Assembly: GCF_900101455.1 (NCBI RefSeq)
Contig: NZ_FMZJ01000022.1
Span: 1 to 64,000 of the forward strand
Origin: Sphingomonas sp. YR710
GTDB taxonomy: Bacteria; Pseudomonadota; Alphaproteobacteria; Sphingomonadales; Sphingomonadaceae
Length of the DNA: 64,000 bases
Direction: 5' to 3'
The notes beneath the pieces are model-generated. The model did not search any database. It was given only the letters and a program-made list of their open reading frames with translations, and was not told the DNA's origin. Positions 54,423 to 64,000 of the stretch are shown here, piece by piece; within the stretch, counting starts at the first letter, position 1, and every line of letters begins with the position of its first letter. The position numbers and the translations under genes were made by a program.

Positions 54423-57029
54423 ATGAAGCAGGCACCGCAATCGAGCATGCCCCAGCCGGTCCAGAACAAGAACTCCGCCAGGAATGGGGAAGCGCCGTTC
54501 TGGACACGTTCGGCGGATGACCTTTGCGGCGCGCTTCGATGTGGCAAGGAAGGGCTAAGCGCGTCGGAGGCGAAGCAGCGGTTCGGGCTTCATGGCCCTA
54601 ACGCCGACGCCGCCCACAAGCCGGTCAGTGCATTCAAGGCTATATCGCGGCGCCTGCTCGAACCCTTGTCGCTGATCCTGCTGGCGGCCGCAGTCGTTTC
54701 CGGCGGGACCGGCGACATTGTCGGCGGATCGATCATCGCAGCAATTCTGATCCTGTCGATTGGCCTCGACACGTTTCAGGAAGGGCATGCTGTCCGCGCG
54801 GCGGAGGTACTGCGCCAGTCTGTCGCACTGACGGCCGAAGTGAAGCGCGATGGCGCTTTTGTGCAGATCCCGGTCGACGGTGTGGTCCCGGGCGATCTGA
54901 TCAGGGTGCGCGCGGGCGATATCATTCCCGCCGACGGCCTGGTGATCGACAGTGCTGCCTTTACCGCCAATGAAGCGGCGCTGACCGGGGAACCCTATCC
55001 GGTCGAGAAGCGCGCCGGACCGTCAGCGGGCCCATCAGCGACCGAGGCGTCAGGCGCACTGTTTCGGGGTGCCGTCGCCCAGACGGGCGAGGCGACCGCA
55101 CTGGTCGTCAATACCGGGCGGTCGACGATCTTCGGCGCCGCCGCCGCGGCACTGGGCGACGCCACCGAAAAATCTCCGTTCGAAAGCGATCTGCATGCCT
55201 ATGGCCTGCTCACCGCCCGCCTGACGATGGGGCTGGTGCTGATCGTGCTGGCGACGAGCGTGTTCTTCGGCCGCCCCGTGCTGCAGTCGCTGTTGTTCGC
55301 GGTCGCGCTCGCGGTGGGGCTCACCCCCGAACTGCTGCCGATGATCACGACCGTCACCTTGTCGCGCGGCGCGATGCGCATGGCGAAGCGCAAGGTGATC
55401 GTGAAGCGGCTCGCCTCGATCCATGATCTGGGTGCGATGACGGTATTGTGCACCGACAAGACCGGAACGCTGACCTCCGCCGAAATAACCCTCGCGCGCA
55501 GCCTGACTCATCTGGGCGCGGACGATCCGCGGCCGGGCCGTCTCGGCATGATCGCGGCGATACTGGGCGGCGACCGGGGGGCGCTGGATGCCGCGTTGAT
55601 CGCCAGCGAACCGCAAGGTGCCGCAGCCTGGAATCTGCTCGGGCGCCACGCTTTCGACTTTTCCCGCCGTCTCGGGTCGGTGCTAGCCGACGGGCCCGAA
55701 GGCCAGGTGCTGATCGCCAAGGGCGCGCCCGAGGCGGTACTCGCCTTGTGCACCGCCTTCCGCAGTGCCGGCGCGACGACGGGGATGGGCGAGGCTGAAC
55801 GCACGGCTGCACTGGCGCAGGTTCACATGCTTGCCGAACAAAGCGGCTTGCGGACGATCGCCATAGCCTCGCGGCCATGGACGGGCCCCGCACGCGAACT
55901 GGGCACAGCGGACGAGGTCGATCTGATATTCGAAGGCTTTTGCGCCTTCGCGGACCCGCCCAAGCCGACGGCCGCCGCCGCCATCGCCCGGCTCGCCGCC
56001 GCCGGCATCCGGTTGAAGATCCTGTCGGGCGACGATCCGGTGGTGGTCAAACGGCTGGCCGGGCTGGTTGGGCTGAGCGCGGACCGAGTGCTGTCCGGCA
56101 CCGATATCGCTCATCTCAGCGATGACGCGCTGGCGATTCAGGTTCGCTCGGTCGACGCCTATGGCCGGCTGGCGCCCGATCAGAAATCGCGGCTGATCCG
56201 GGCGCTTCAGGCAGGTGGCGCCGTCGTGGGCTATCTGGGCGACGGGATCAACGACGCCCCGGCGCTGAAGGCCGCCCATATCGGCCTGTCGGTATCCGGT
56301 GCGACCGGCGTGGCGCAGGCCGCCGCCGACATGATCCTGCTCGATTCCGACCTGGCTGTCGTCGCCGACGGCGTCGAGGAGGGCCGCCGGACATTCGCCA
56401 ATATCCTCAAATATGTGCGGATGGGCGCGAGTTCGAATTTCGGCAACATGCTCTCGATGGCGGTGGCGTCCCTGTTCCTGCCCTTCCTCCCCATGCTGCC
56501 GACCCAGATCCTGCTCAACAACCTGCTCTACGACATATCCGAGATCGGGATCCCGTTCGATTCGGTGCGCCCGGAAGCGGTCGCGCAGCCGCAGGTCTGG
56601 GATATGCGCGCGCTGATCCGCTTTGCCGCGATCATGGGCCCATTATCGTCGGTGTTCGATCTGCTCACCTTCGGCGGCCTGCTCATCCTGTTCCACGCGG
56701 CGGCGCCCGAATTCCGGACGGCGTGGTTCCTCGAATCGATGGCGACCCAGATTCTGGTGATCTTCATCATCCGCACCAATGGCAGGCCATGGGCGGACCT
56801 GCCGCGCCCCGCGCTGACAGCGACATCGCTGGGCGCTCTGCTGGTCGCGATGGTCCTCCCGTTCACGCCGCTCGCGACGATGTTCGGGTTTCAGTCGCCG
56901 CCGCTCGCGATGACAGCGGGCATATTTTCGCTCGTCACAGTCTATCTGATCCTGGCGGAGCTGCTGAAACAGGCCGCGATCCGCCCGTCGGTGATACGGC
57001 GGCGGCGCTTGCGTCAAACGGCCGGGTGA
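54423..57029 (+). CDS. mgtA: MgtA-type magnesium-translocating P-type ATPase
   Basis: An 868-residue P-type ATPase. The segments VGLTPELLPMITTVTLSRGA, LCTDKTGTLTSAEI (phosphorylated Asp), GDGINDAPALKAAHIG and ASSNFGNMLSMAVASLFLPF, then LLYDISEIGIPFDSV, match the P3B magnesium-ATPase family (MgtA/MgtB) closely. It imports Mg2+ across the inner membrane at low magnesium. Residues 1-60 hold the usual N-terminal extension. The 3' end overlaps a convergent response regulator gene by about 95 bases. Confidence 0.93.
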   Translation: MKQAPQSSMPQPVQNKNSARNGEAPFWTRSADDLCGALRCGKEGLSASEAKQRFGLHGPNADAAHKPVSAFKAISRRLLEPLSLILLAAAVVSGGTGDIVGGSIIAAILILSIGLDTFQEGHAVRAAEVLRQSVALTAEVKRDGAFVQIPVDGVVPGDLIRVRAGDIIPADGLVIDSAAFTANEAALTGEPYPVEKRAGPSAGPSATEASGALFRGAVAQTGEATALVVNTGRSTIFGAAAAALGDATEKSPFESDLHAYGLLTARLTMGLVLIVLATSVFFGRPVLQSLLFAVALAVGLTPELLPMITTVTLSRGAMRMAKRKVIVKRLASIHDLGAMTVLCTDKTGTLTSAEITLARSLTHLGADDPRPGRLGMIAAILGGDRGALDAALIASEPQGAAAWNLLGRHAFDFSRRLGSVLADGPEGQVLIAKGAPEAVLALCTAFRSAGATTGMGEAERTAALAQVHMLAEQSGLRTIAIASRPWTGPARELGTADEVDLIFEGFCAFADPPKPTAAAAIARLAAAGIRLKILSGDDPVVVKRLAGLVGLSADRVLSGTDIAHLSDDALAIQVRSVDAYGRLAPDQKSRLIRALQAGGAVVGYLGDGINDAPALKAAHIGLSVSGATGVAQAAADMILLDSDLAVVADGVEEGRRTFANILKYVRMGASSNFGNMLSMAVASLFLPFLPMLPTQILLNNLLYDISEIGIPFDSVRPEAVAQPQVWDMRALIRFAAIMGPLSSVFDLLTFGGLLILFHAAAPEFRTAWFLESMATQILVIFIIRTNGRPWADLPRPALTATSLGALLVAMVLPFTPLATMFGFQSPPLAMTAGIFSLVTVYLILAELLKQAAIRPSVIRRRRLRQTAG

Positions 57030-57378
57030 GGCGCGCCTTCGCAATGCCCTGGGTGAGGTCGTTGAGGGTGAATGGCTTGCCGATCACGACCGCATCGCCG
57101 GGCATGTCCAACATCCGCATCGGATCACCGGTAATATACAGATGCGGCACGAAGCCATGGCGAAGGATCTTCGCCATGGCGGATCCGCCGCTGCCCTCGT
57201 CAAGCTGTCCGTCCACGATCATCAGATCGGGGCCGCACCGCGCCGCCGCCGCTACGGCCTCCGCCTCGGTGCGGGCAATCGCAGTGACATCATGCCCCAT
57301 GCCGATCAGCAAGTCCGCAAGGTCCATGGAGATCAGCGCATCATTCTCGACGATCACGATCCGCAATTTTTCGTTCAT
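56935..57378 (-). CDS. Single-domain response regulator overlapping the mgtA 3' end
   Basis: A 147-residue receiver domain: LRIVIVENDALISMDL (acidic pocket), LMIVDGQLDEGSGG with the phospho-Asp, LYITGDP and VIGKPFTLNDL with the Lys. A short Ala/Pro tail follows and no output domain is present. Its last roughly 30 codons run antisense to the end of mgtA. It diverges from the large sensor kinase gene that starts around 57639. Such lone receivers often sit beside hybrid kinases, so the kinase is a possible partner. Confidence 0.88.
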   Translation of the reverse strand: MNEKLRIVIVENDALISMDLADLLIGMGHDVTAIARTEAEAVAAAARCGPDLMIVDGQLDEGSGGSAMAKILRHGFVPHLYITGDPMRMLDMPGDAVVIGKPFTLNDLTQGIAKARLTRPFDASAAAVSPTGGSRPVSAAPPGSDRL

Positions 57379-57638
57379 CAACCGCCCCTGCCCCCGCCAG
57401 CTTCATCGGCCCGATCCGCAACGGCTCGCGCAATCGTCGCGCGCGAGCGAGTTGGGATAGCCGCTAGCCCGGAAATCGAACGGGTTCGGCGTGGTCCGGG
57501 TTCGACAGGTTCCTATCGTGCCTGGCCCGTTCCGGTTTAGCCTCGGAAACTACTCACGCGGTTGGAGCCTCGGCCCAATTGCCCGAAAAGCAACTATACG
57601 TAGTACGCCTTGTCCTGCGAGGTGCTACGCCGACGCGC

Positions 57639-60600
57639 ATGGGTACGGAAACGCACGACTCGTTGGATTTCCGGCCCGGTGGAGAGAATCCCCCCGAGAC
57701 TCTCCCCATGCCGGCCCCGGCATCGGCCCTTCCCGCGCGCGGCCCTCCCACGATCATACCGATTGTGGCGATCGGCGCCTCCGCGGGCGGGCTCGAAGCC
57801 GCATCGCGATTGTTCGAAGCCTTACCCGCGAATTTGGGGATGGCGTTCATCCTCGTCCAGCATCTCGATCCGAACCATCCGACCTGATGGTCGGGCTGCT
57901 CGCCGAACATACCGCGATGAAAGTCGTCCAGGCGGCCGATGGCTGCCTGCTTTCTGCAGATCATGTCTATATCATTCCGCCCGGACGCTATTTGACGGTT
58001 CGCGCGAACGTGCTGCAGCTGTCGGCCCAGCAAACCCGCCACGGGGCTCGCCTGCCATTTGATGCACTGATCAATTCCCTGGCGGACGAATCGAATTCCG
58101 ACGCGGCATGCGTGATTCTGTCCGGCACCGGCGCCGATGGCAGCCAGGGCCTGCCGGCTTTCAAAGCCGCTGGAGGGTCCATTATCGCGCAGAGGCCCGA
58201 AGAGGCCGAATATGATGGAATGCCCCGCAGCGCGATCGAAACCGGTCTCGTCGATGCCATCTTGCCGTTAAAGGATATCCCGCAGGCGCTGGCAGCTTTT
58301 GCGCGGCGGAAAGGCCGCGGCGCAGGCGACACCACCGATCCCGATCGAAGCGCGGCATCGCCCCTCGCGCCGGCCGGCCTGGCGCAGATCGTGACATTTC
58401 TCAAGGAAACGGCGTCGCACGATTTCCATCAATATAAGCCGGGAACGCTTGAGCGGCGTATCGAACGCCGGATGGCGTTGCTCGCCATCGAACGGACCGA
58501 TCTTGCGGCGTATCTCGATCTGCTGCGGAAGAATCCGGCCGAACGCGAACTGCTGGCAAAGGATCTGTTGATCAACGTCACCAGCTTCTTTCGCGATACC
58601 CAGATATTCGATGCCCTGGCGAAGACGGTAATCCCGGGGATCATCCACGCCCTGCCCGATCAGCAACCGCTGCGGATCTGGGTCGCGGGGTGTAGCACGG
58701 GCGAGGAAGCCTATTCGATCGCGATGATCTGCCGCGAGGCGATCGCGCAGGACGGCCGGAACATCAAGCTGCAGGTTTTCGCATCGGATGTCGATCCGGA
58801 TGCGATCGCGGTTGCGCGCGAAGGCCTGTATCCGCTCGACATAAGCGGCCAGGTGAGACCCGATCTTCTCGCCCGCTTCTTCGTCAAGGATGATGCGGGA
58901 TATCGGATCGCGACGGCGTTGAGGGGCGACGTCGTCTTCACCGTCCAGAACGTCCTTTCCGATCCGCCCTTCTCCCGGATCGATCTCGTATCGTGTCGTA
59001 ACCTCCTGATTTACCTCAATGTCGAAGCACAAGCGAAAGTCATCTCGCTCTTCCATTTCGCCTTGCGAGAGGGCGGCATCCTGGTGTTGGGCTCGGCAGA
59101 GACCATCGGCAATAATGAGGGGCGGTTCGAGGTCATTGCCAAGGCCGAGCGCTTCTATCGGCACATCGTGCGCAGCCGCCCATCCGATGCCGGATTCCCG
59201 TTGAACTTTGGCGAAATGCTCCCTGCTTTGGCGACCCCCGACAGGAATATCGCATCCGCACGGCAGACCAGTCTCGCCGATCTGTGCCAGCGCGCCGTCC
59301 TGGCAAACCACGCGCCAGCCGCGATCCTTGTCAACCGCAACCGCCAATGCCTTTACTCTTTGGGCCCGACCGAACGCTATCTGCGTATCGCCCCCGGCTA
59401 TGCCACGCTCGATCTGCTCGCGATGGCGACGCCCGCGCTCCGCACGAAGCTGCGCCTCGCCATCGACAAAGCCGGTAAGGCGCATCCCCGCGTTGACGGC
59501 GGACGAACCCGCCTGACCATCGATGGCGTCTCGATATGGTTCAGCATCGATGTCCAATATCTTGCCGGGGACGGCGAAGACCTGCTGCTCGTCTGCTTTG
59601 TCGAGGAAACCCGGCAACAAGCGGCGGCGCCTGCGAAGCGAACACGCTCCGATGGTGCGCGCATTGCCGAACTCGAACGCGAACTCGAGGCGACCCAGGC
59701 CGAACTCCAGGCGGCGATACAATCGCAGGAGTCGTCGAGCCAGGAGCAGAAGGCGATCAACGAAGAGGCGCTGTCGGTCAACGAGGAGTTCCAGTCGACC
59801 AATGAGGAATTGCTGACATCGAAAGAAGAATTGCAATCGCTCAACGAAGAACTCACCGCGCTCAACAGCCAGCTTCAGGAAACGCTCGAGCGGCAGCGGC
59901 TTACGTCGGACGATTTGCAGAACGTTCTGTACAGCACGAACGTGGGGACGTTGTTCCTCGATGCCGATCTGAAGATCCGCTTCTTCACCCCGGCGATCAA
60001 GGCACTCTTCAACGTCATTCCGGGGGATATCGGCCGGCCGCTGGCCGATCTTCATTCGATCGCGACCGACGACGATCTCGTTGCCGATGCACGGCAGGTT
60101 CTGGCCGATGAACGGCCGGTCGATCGTGAAATCAGCGCGCCCAATGCCACCTGGTTTCAGCGCCGGATCTTCCCCTATCGCGCGCATGACGGGCATCTCG
60201 AAGGCGTCGTCATCACATTTGCCGACGTCACCGATCGCAAGTTGATCGCCAGGGCGCTCGAAGCGTCGAAGACCGAGGCGGATCGCGCCAATCTCGCGAA
60301 ATCGCGCTTCCTTGCGGCCGCCAGCCACGATCTCCGCCAGCCTTTGCAGTCGCTGACCCTGATCCAGGCCTTGCTCGCCCAATGCGTGGAAGGCGAACGC
60401 CCGCAAAAGCTGGTGGCCCGGCTCGATCAGACGCTGGGGGCGATGTCGGGCATGCTCAACGCGCTGCTCGATATCAACCAGATCGAAGCCGGCGTGATCG
60501 AGCCCAAAAGAACGACGTTCCGGCTATCCGACATATTCGATCGGCTGCGCGACGAGTTCACCTATCTGGCGCAGACACGCAGCCTTTCGCTGCGCATCCA

Positions 60601-62053
60601 GCCCAGTTCGGCGATGATCGAAAGTGATCCGCGCCTGCTCGAACAGATCATCCGCAACCTGCTCGGCAATGCCGTAAAATATACCAGAACCGGAAAAATC
60701 CTGCTCGGCTGCCGCCGCCACGGGGACACGCTGCGGATCGAGATTTGGGATACCGGCATCGGCATTCCCGCGAACGAACTTCATGCGATTTTCGAAGAAT
60801 TCCATCAAGTCGGCAATCCTGCGCGCGAACGCAGCCTCGGCCTCGGCCTCGGCCTCACGATCGTACAACGGCTCAGCCTGTTGCTCGATCATGAAATCGA
60901 CGTCCGATCGGTGCCGGGCAAGGGATCGGTTTTTTCGGTCATCGTGCGCTCCCTCGCCGTTCCCAGCGCCCGTGTGACACACCGCGTTGCATCAAATGGA
61001 CCCGATCCAACGGGAAAGGTGCAGCACCACCGCTGCAAGATCGTGGTTGTCGACGACGATCCCGACGTGCTCGATCTGCTCGAACAGCTGCTCAAGGTGG
61101 AAGGCCATATCGTCAGGACGGCGGTCGACGCGGCGGCCGCGCTTGCCCTGGTTGCCGCCGGCGCGATCCGGCCCGAGATATTGCTGACCGACTATAATCT
61201 GCCCAACGGCATGGATGGCCTGGAACTGCTCGCAAAACTGCGCGACACGCTCCAGATTCGCGTGCCCGCCATCATCCTGACGGGCGACATATCCCGCAAC
61301 GCGCTGACGAACATCGCCGAAAGCGACTGTGTCCAGCTCAGCAAACCGGTGAAGCGGCACGAACTGACCGCCGCGATCGAATGGCTGTTGCCGCAAAACG
61401 CCCCGCTCGCTCCCCCCGCCGTCAGATCGGATATCATCCATGTCGTCGATGACGACGGCGAAATCCGGGCCAGCATAAAGGATGTGCTCGAAACCGACGG
61501 CCGCATCGTCGAGGCCTATGCGAGCGCGGAGCAGTTCCTCGACAGCTATCGGCCGGGCGCCCAAGGCTGCCTTCTGGTCGATGCCCATTTGCCGGGGATC
61601 AGCGGCGTCGCGCTCATCGATACGTTGCGCAGGCGCGGCGACCACCTGCCGGCCATCCTGATTACCGGCGGCGGCGACATCGGGCTGGCGGTTGCGGCCA
61701 TGCGAACGGGCGCCTGCGACTTTATCGAAAAACCGGTCGGCCGCGCCGAACTGCTGGCAAGCATCACGCGCGCGATCGAAGAGTCCCGTGACGTCCGGAT
61801 CGCCGATGCCGCCCAGGAGGCCGCCGCCGGCCATGTCGCGAGCCTGACGGCACGCCAGCGTGGTGTGATGGACATGGTCCTCGCCGGCCATCCCAGCAAG
61901 AATATCGCCGCCGATCTGGGGATCAGCCAGCGCACCGTCGAAAATCATCGTGCGGCGATCATGCACAGGATGGGCGCCCGATCGCTGCCCGAACTGGCCC
62001 GCATGGCCCAGGCCGCCGCCGCGCATGGCCACCGCCCTTTGGCACTTTTCTAA
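57639..62053 (+). CDS. CheB-CheR-PAS-kinase-REC-REC-HTH giant signalling protein, frameshifted
   Basis: Roughly 1470 residues in the order: CheB methylesterase ([10 protein letters not shown] serine and QHLDP histidine in the first frame, [11 protein letters not shown] in the second), CheR methyltransferase (about 58378-59170, [12 protein letters not shown]), coiled coil (59660-59910), PAS (about 59915-60250), HisKA with SHDLRQPLQ (His near 60325), HATPase ([12 protein letters not shown]), receiver 1 ([10 protein letters not shown]), receiver 2 (LLVDAHLPG) and a LuxR/FixJ-type HTH ([13 protein letters not shown]). The reading frame breaks at 57882-57887: HPT is followed by TGA, while [10 protein letters not shown] continues in the minus-one frame. 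Adding one C would restore ACC-CTG-ATG. Whether this is a real mutation, a sequencing slip or a recoding site cannot be told. An internal ATG (57887) could make a shortened protein. Confidence 0.85.
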
Positions 62054-62124
62054 TCTTCGCCGCTGCCCTATCCCCCGGGTAAAGAGCGGAAACGCCAACG
62101 ACAACCGAACAACGGAGAGGCACC

Positions 62125-63042
62125 ATGAAAGAACTGCGCTTTGACGGCAGAACCGCGATCGTGACCGGTGCGGGCGGCAATCCCAGCCTGGGCCGCGTTT
62201 ATGCCATGCTGCTCGCCGCACGCGGCGCCAATGTCGTGGTCAACGATATCGGCAGCAAGCACGCGCCGGGCGCGGCAACCGCGCAAGGCGTTGTCGACGA
62301 AATCGTCGCTCTGGGTGGCAAGGCAGTCGCCGACACCCATTCGGTCGCGACCGAAGCGGGCGCCAACGCGATCATCCAGACCGCGCTCGACGCGTTCGGG
62401 GGCGTCGACATTCTGGTCAATAACGCCGGGATCATCTTCAACACTGCCTTTGACGAAATATCCAGCACGGACATCCAGCGCACGATGGACGTCAACCTGA
62501 TGGGGCCGATCTGGACGTCGCGCGCGGCATGGCCGCACATGAAGAAGGCGGGCTATGGCCGCATCGTCAATATCGTCTCCGGATCGATGTATGGTTTCGC
62601 ATTGCAGGCGGCGTATGCGGCCAGCAAGGGCGGCGTCTATTCGCTCACGCGCGCCATGGCGACCGAAGGCAAGCGTCTGGGTATCAAGGTGAATTCCGTA
62701 GCGCCCGGCGCTTTCACCCGCATGGTGATCGGCTCGCAGGAAGAGGATTGCCGGACGTACCAGGGGACCAAAGCCCATATGCCCGCCGAAGTCGTTTCGC
62801 CGGCGGTGGCCTTTCTCGCGCATGAGGATTGCCCGGTGAACGGCGAATGTTTCGATGTCATGGCGGGCCACGTCCGCCGCATCTACATGGCGCAGACGCC
62901 GGGGATTTCGGTGCCCGACATTACGATCGAGAAGGTCGCCGCACGCTGGGACGAAGTGATGGCGGGAACGTCGCCGGATATCTTCCTGGTCACCGACTTT
63001 GACGGCTTCCAGCGTCACGACAAACCCTACAAACCATCCTAA
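62125..63042 (+). CDS. Short-chain dehydrogenase/reductase (MFE-2-like)
   Basis: A 305-residue SDR with a longer C-terminus than classical members. Motifs are TAIVTGAGGNPSLGRVYAM, VVVNDIGSKH, ILVNNAGI and a SMYGFALQAAYAASKGG segment holding the catalytic Tyr and Lys. The TGAGxxLG-type glycine loop with VNDxG afterwards resembles the hydroxyacyl-CoA dehydrogenase domain of multifunctional enzyme type 2 (peroxisomal MFE-2). The next gene is a CoA-transferase, so a CoA-thioester pathway is plausible. Start ATG 62125 is preceded by GGAGAGG. Confidence 0.9.
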   Translation: MKELRFDGRTAIVTGAGGNPSLGRVYAMLLAARGANVVVNDIGSKHAPGAATAQGVVDEIVALGGKAVADTHSVATEAGANAIIQTALDAFGGVDILVNNAGIIFNTAFDEISSTDIQRTMDVNLMGPIWTSRAAWPHMKKAGYGRIVNIVSGSMYGFALQAAYAASKGGVYSLTRAMATEGKRLGIKVNSVAPGAFTRMVIGSQEEDCRTYQGTKAHMPAEVVSPAVAFLAHEDCPVNGECFDVMAGHVRRIYMAQTPGISVPDITIEKVAARWDEVMAGTSPDIFLVTDFDGFQRHDKPYKPS

Positions 63043-63110
63043 AACCCGAACCGCTGCACCATCATCAAACGAAGCGGCAATGCCCCGCTCCGTGATCAGG
63101 GGGACTTCCA

Positions 63111-64000
63111 ATGTACGACCTGCTGGACGGCGTTCGCGTTCTGGACGTCTCCCTGCTGGCCCCCTCGATGCTCGGCATGCGCCTGGCGGAGCTGGGCGCC
63201 GATGTGATCAAGGTGGAGCAGCCGCCGCACGGCGATCGCTATCGGACGTTGCTCGCGCCGTTCCGCGGCGTCGAGGGCGCGCCCGGCATCTTCCATCTCT
63301 TCGCCAATCGCGGAAAGCGCAGCCTGAGCCTCGATCTGCAGCAGCCGGCCGGCAAGGAGGTTTTCCTCGAACTGGTCGCCAGATCGGACGTCGTGATCGT
63401 CGGCATCCGGCCCAATGCCATGGATCGCTGGGGCCTCACTTATGAGGCCATGCGCGCCGTCAATCCGAAGATCGTGTACTGCCTGCTGTCGGGGCTGGGC
63501 TCCTACGGGCCCTATAAGGATCTCGGCACCCATGGCGCCTTCTTCGATTCCTACGCCGGGATCACGCCGGTGGAGTTCCGGGAGGAAGATGGCCTGCCCT
63601 ATATCGGCGAATCGATGTCGGTGGGCACGATCGCCGCGGCGCTCTACGCCGCCACCGGCGTCCTTGCCGCGCTGCTGAAGGCGGGCCGCACCGGCCAGGG
63701 CAGCCGGCTCGAGGTCGCCCAGACCGACGCGGCGGTGCTGTTCCAGGTGAACCAGGCCGCCCCGATCGTCGCCGGCGAGCACCGCGCCGTCGGCAATCCC
63801 CGCGGCTCGCGCGATGCGGTGCGCTATCAGAATTACGAAACGAAGGACGGGAAATACATCATGTTCTTCCCGTTCGAAGCCAAGTTCTGGACCCATTTCT
63901 GCAAGGTCATCGACCGCCCCGATCTGCTGGGGGACACGCAGGCCGGCCGATCGGACGCGATGAACAACGACACCGGAAACGAGGCGCTCCGCCACGAGCT
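63111..64000 (+). CDS. CaiB/BaiF CoA-transferase (family III), 5' part
   Basis: An open frame from ATG 63111 runs to the window's end without a stop. It begins MYDLLDGVRVLDVSLLAPSM and contains ELGADVIKVEQPPHGD, NRGKRSLSLDL, YCLLSGLGSYGP and a GKYIMFFPFEAKFW segment. These match family III CoA-transferases, which move CoA between carboxylic acids (formyl-CoA, carnitine or bile acid-like substrates). The visible 296 codons include the active-site region. It lies 68 bases after the SDR and is probably cotranscribed. Substrate unknown. Confidence 0.93.
   Translation, partial: MYDLLDGVRVLDVSLLAPSMLGMRLAELGADVIKVEQPPHGDRYRTLLAPFRGVEGAPGIFHLFANRGKRSLSLDLQQPAGKEVFLELVARSDVVIVGIRPNAMDRWGLTYEAMRAVNPKIVYCLLSGLGSYGPYKDLGTHGAFFDSYAGITPVEFREEDGLPYIGESMSVGTIAAALYAATGVLAALLKAGRTGQGSRLEVAQTDAAVLFQVNQAAPIVAGEHRAVGNPRGSRDAVRYQNYETKDGKYIMFFPFEAKFWTHFCKVIDRPDLLGDTQAGRSDAMNNDTGNEALRHE

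Noticed and set aside
54086-54520. A 144-residue frame upstream of mgtA
   Set aside because: It overlaps the ATPase start by about 100 bases in another frame, has no family similarity and no clear ribosome site. It is best treated as leader sequence.
57491-57880. The N-terminal 130 residues of the frame continuous with the giant kinase
   Set aside because: They have no domain match, while the other frame over the same bases encodes the true CheB N-terminus. The split marks the frameshift.
58268-60406. A 712-residue minus-strand frame across the giant kinase
   Set aside because: Antisense shadow of the CheR/kinase part, with no recognisable domain.
1-64000. CRISPR arrays
   Set aside because: The repeated sequences are isolated dyads of 85-165 bases, not short direct repeats with regular spacers, and no cas gene is present.

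Overview
The window reads as chromosomal DNA of a high-GC alphaproteobacterium, most likely a sphingomonad. The grounds are a complete Zymomonas/Sphingomonas-style hopanoid (hpn) gene set, a TonB-dependent receptor, a PEP-CTERM protein, Bcr and spinster-type MFS pumps, class II DAHP synthase, and G/C-rich palindromic interspersed repeats. Genus cannot be fixed from sequence reading alone.

Layout. (1) 1-19660, hopanoid island: the 3' end of dxs, a DUF2141 protein, hpnN, ispH and hpnH on the plus strand. These converge on a tightly overlapping minus-strand operon hpnA-B-C-D-E-shc-hpnG. An MFS gene then faces away from hpnA and is followed by hpnI-J-K-L. Together they cover isoprenoid supply (Dxs, IspH), squalene formation (HpnC/D/E), cyclisation (Shc), side-chain addition and trimming (HpnH/G), sugar and cyclitol decoration (HpnI/K/J) and export (HpnN). 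No hpnO or hpnP is present, so the expected end product is a bacteriohopanetetrol cyclitol ether. (2) 19847-20840: a secreted CAP-domain protein and a single-domain response regulator. (3) 20880-28988: a complete kdp locus on the minus strand, with two tandem membrane microproteins, kdpA, kdpB, kdpC, kdpD and kdpE. (4) 29238-32333: a small ORF, folE, a cytochrome b561 and a family-2 glycosyltransferase. (5) 32488-39825: the most unusual part. A minus-strand gene run encodes an FAD/NAD(P) oxidoreductase fused to two cyclic-nucleotide-binding domains and a four-cluster ferredoxin, a di-heme b-type membrane protein, an FHA domain fused through one membrane helix to a ten-heme cytochrome c, and a CpdA-like cyclic-nucleotide phosphodiesterase. 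A CcmI-like TPR protein diverges from it. I infer a transmembrane electron-transfer chain with ligand and phospho-dependent control. (6) 39936-45865: class II DAHP synthase, tRNA-Glu(CTC), a Bcr-type pump, a PEP-CTERM protein, an SDR and a TetR regulator. (7) 46243-52824: a TonB receptor, a methyl-accepting chemotaxis protein, a DUF2147 protein and an MFS pump. (8) 52858-64000: a DUF2332 protein, an MgtA-type ATPase, an orphan response regulator, a giant CheB-CheR-PAS-kinase-REC-REC-HTH protein broken by an apparent one-base frameshift, an SDR, and the 5' part of a CaiB/BaiF CoA-transferase.

Five long G/C-rich dyad repeats (about 110-165 bp, three subfamilies) lie at 5946, 6367, 17678, 24871 and 32345, and two shorter palindromic repeats of other types at 591 and 29146. 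The copy at 5946 lies in frame inside hpnG and is apparently translated. Nearly all hpn and kdp junctions use ATGA-type stop/start overlaps, which indicates translational coupling. At kdpC/kdpD the equivalent junction reads CTGA, so kdpD probably starts at a non-standard codon.
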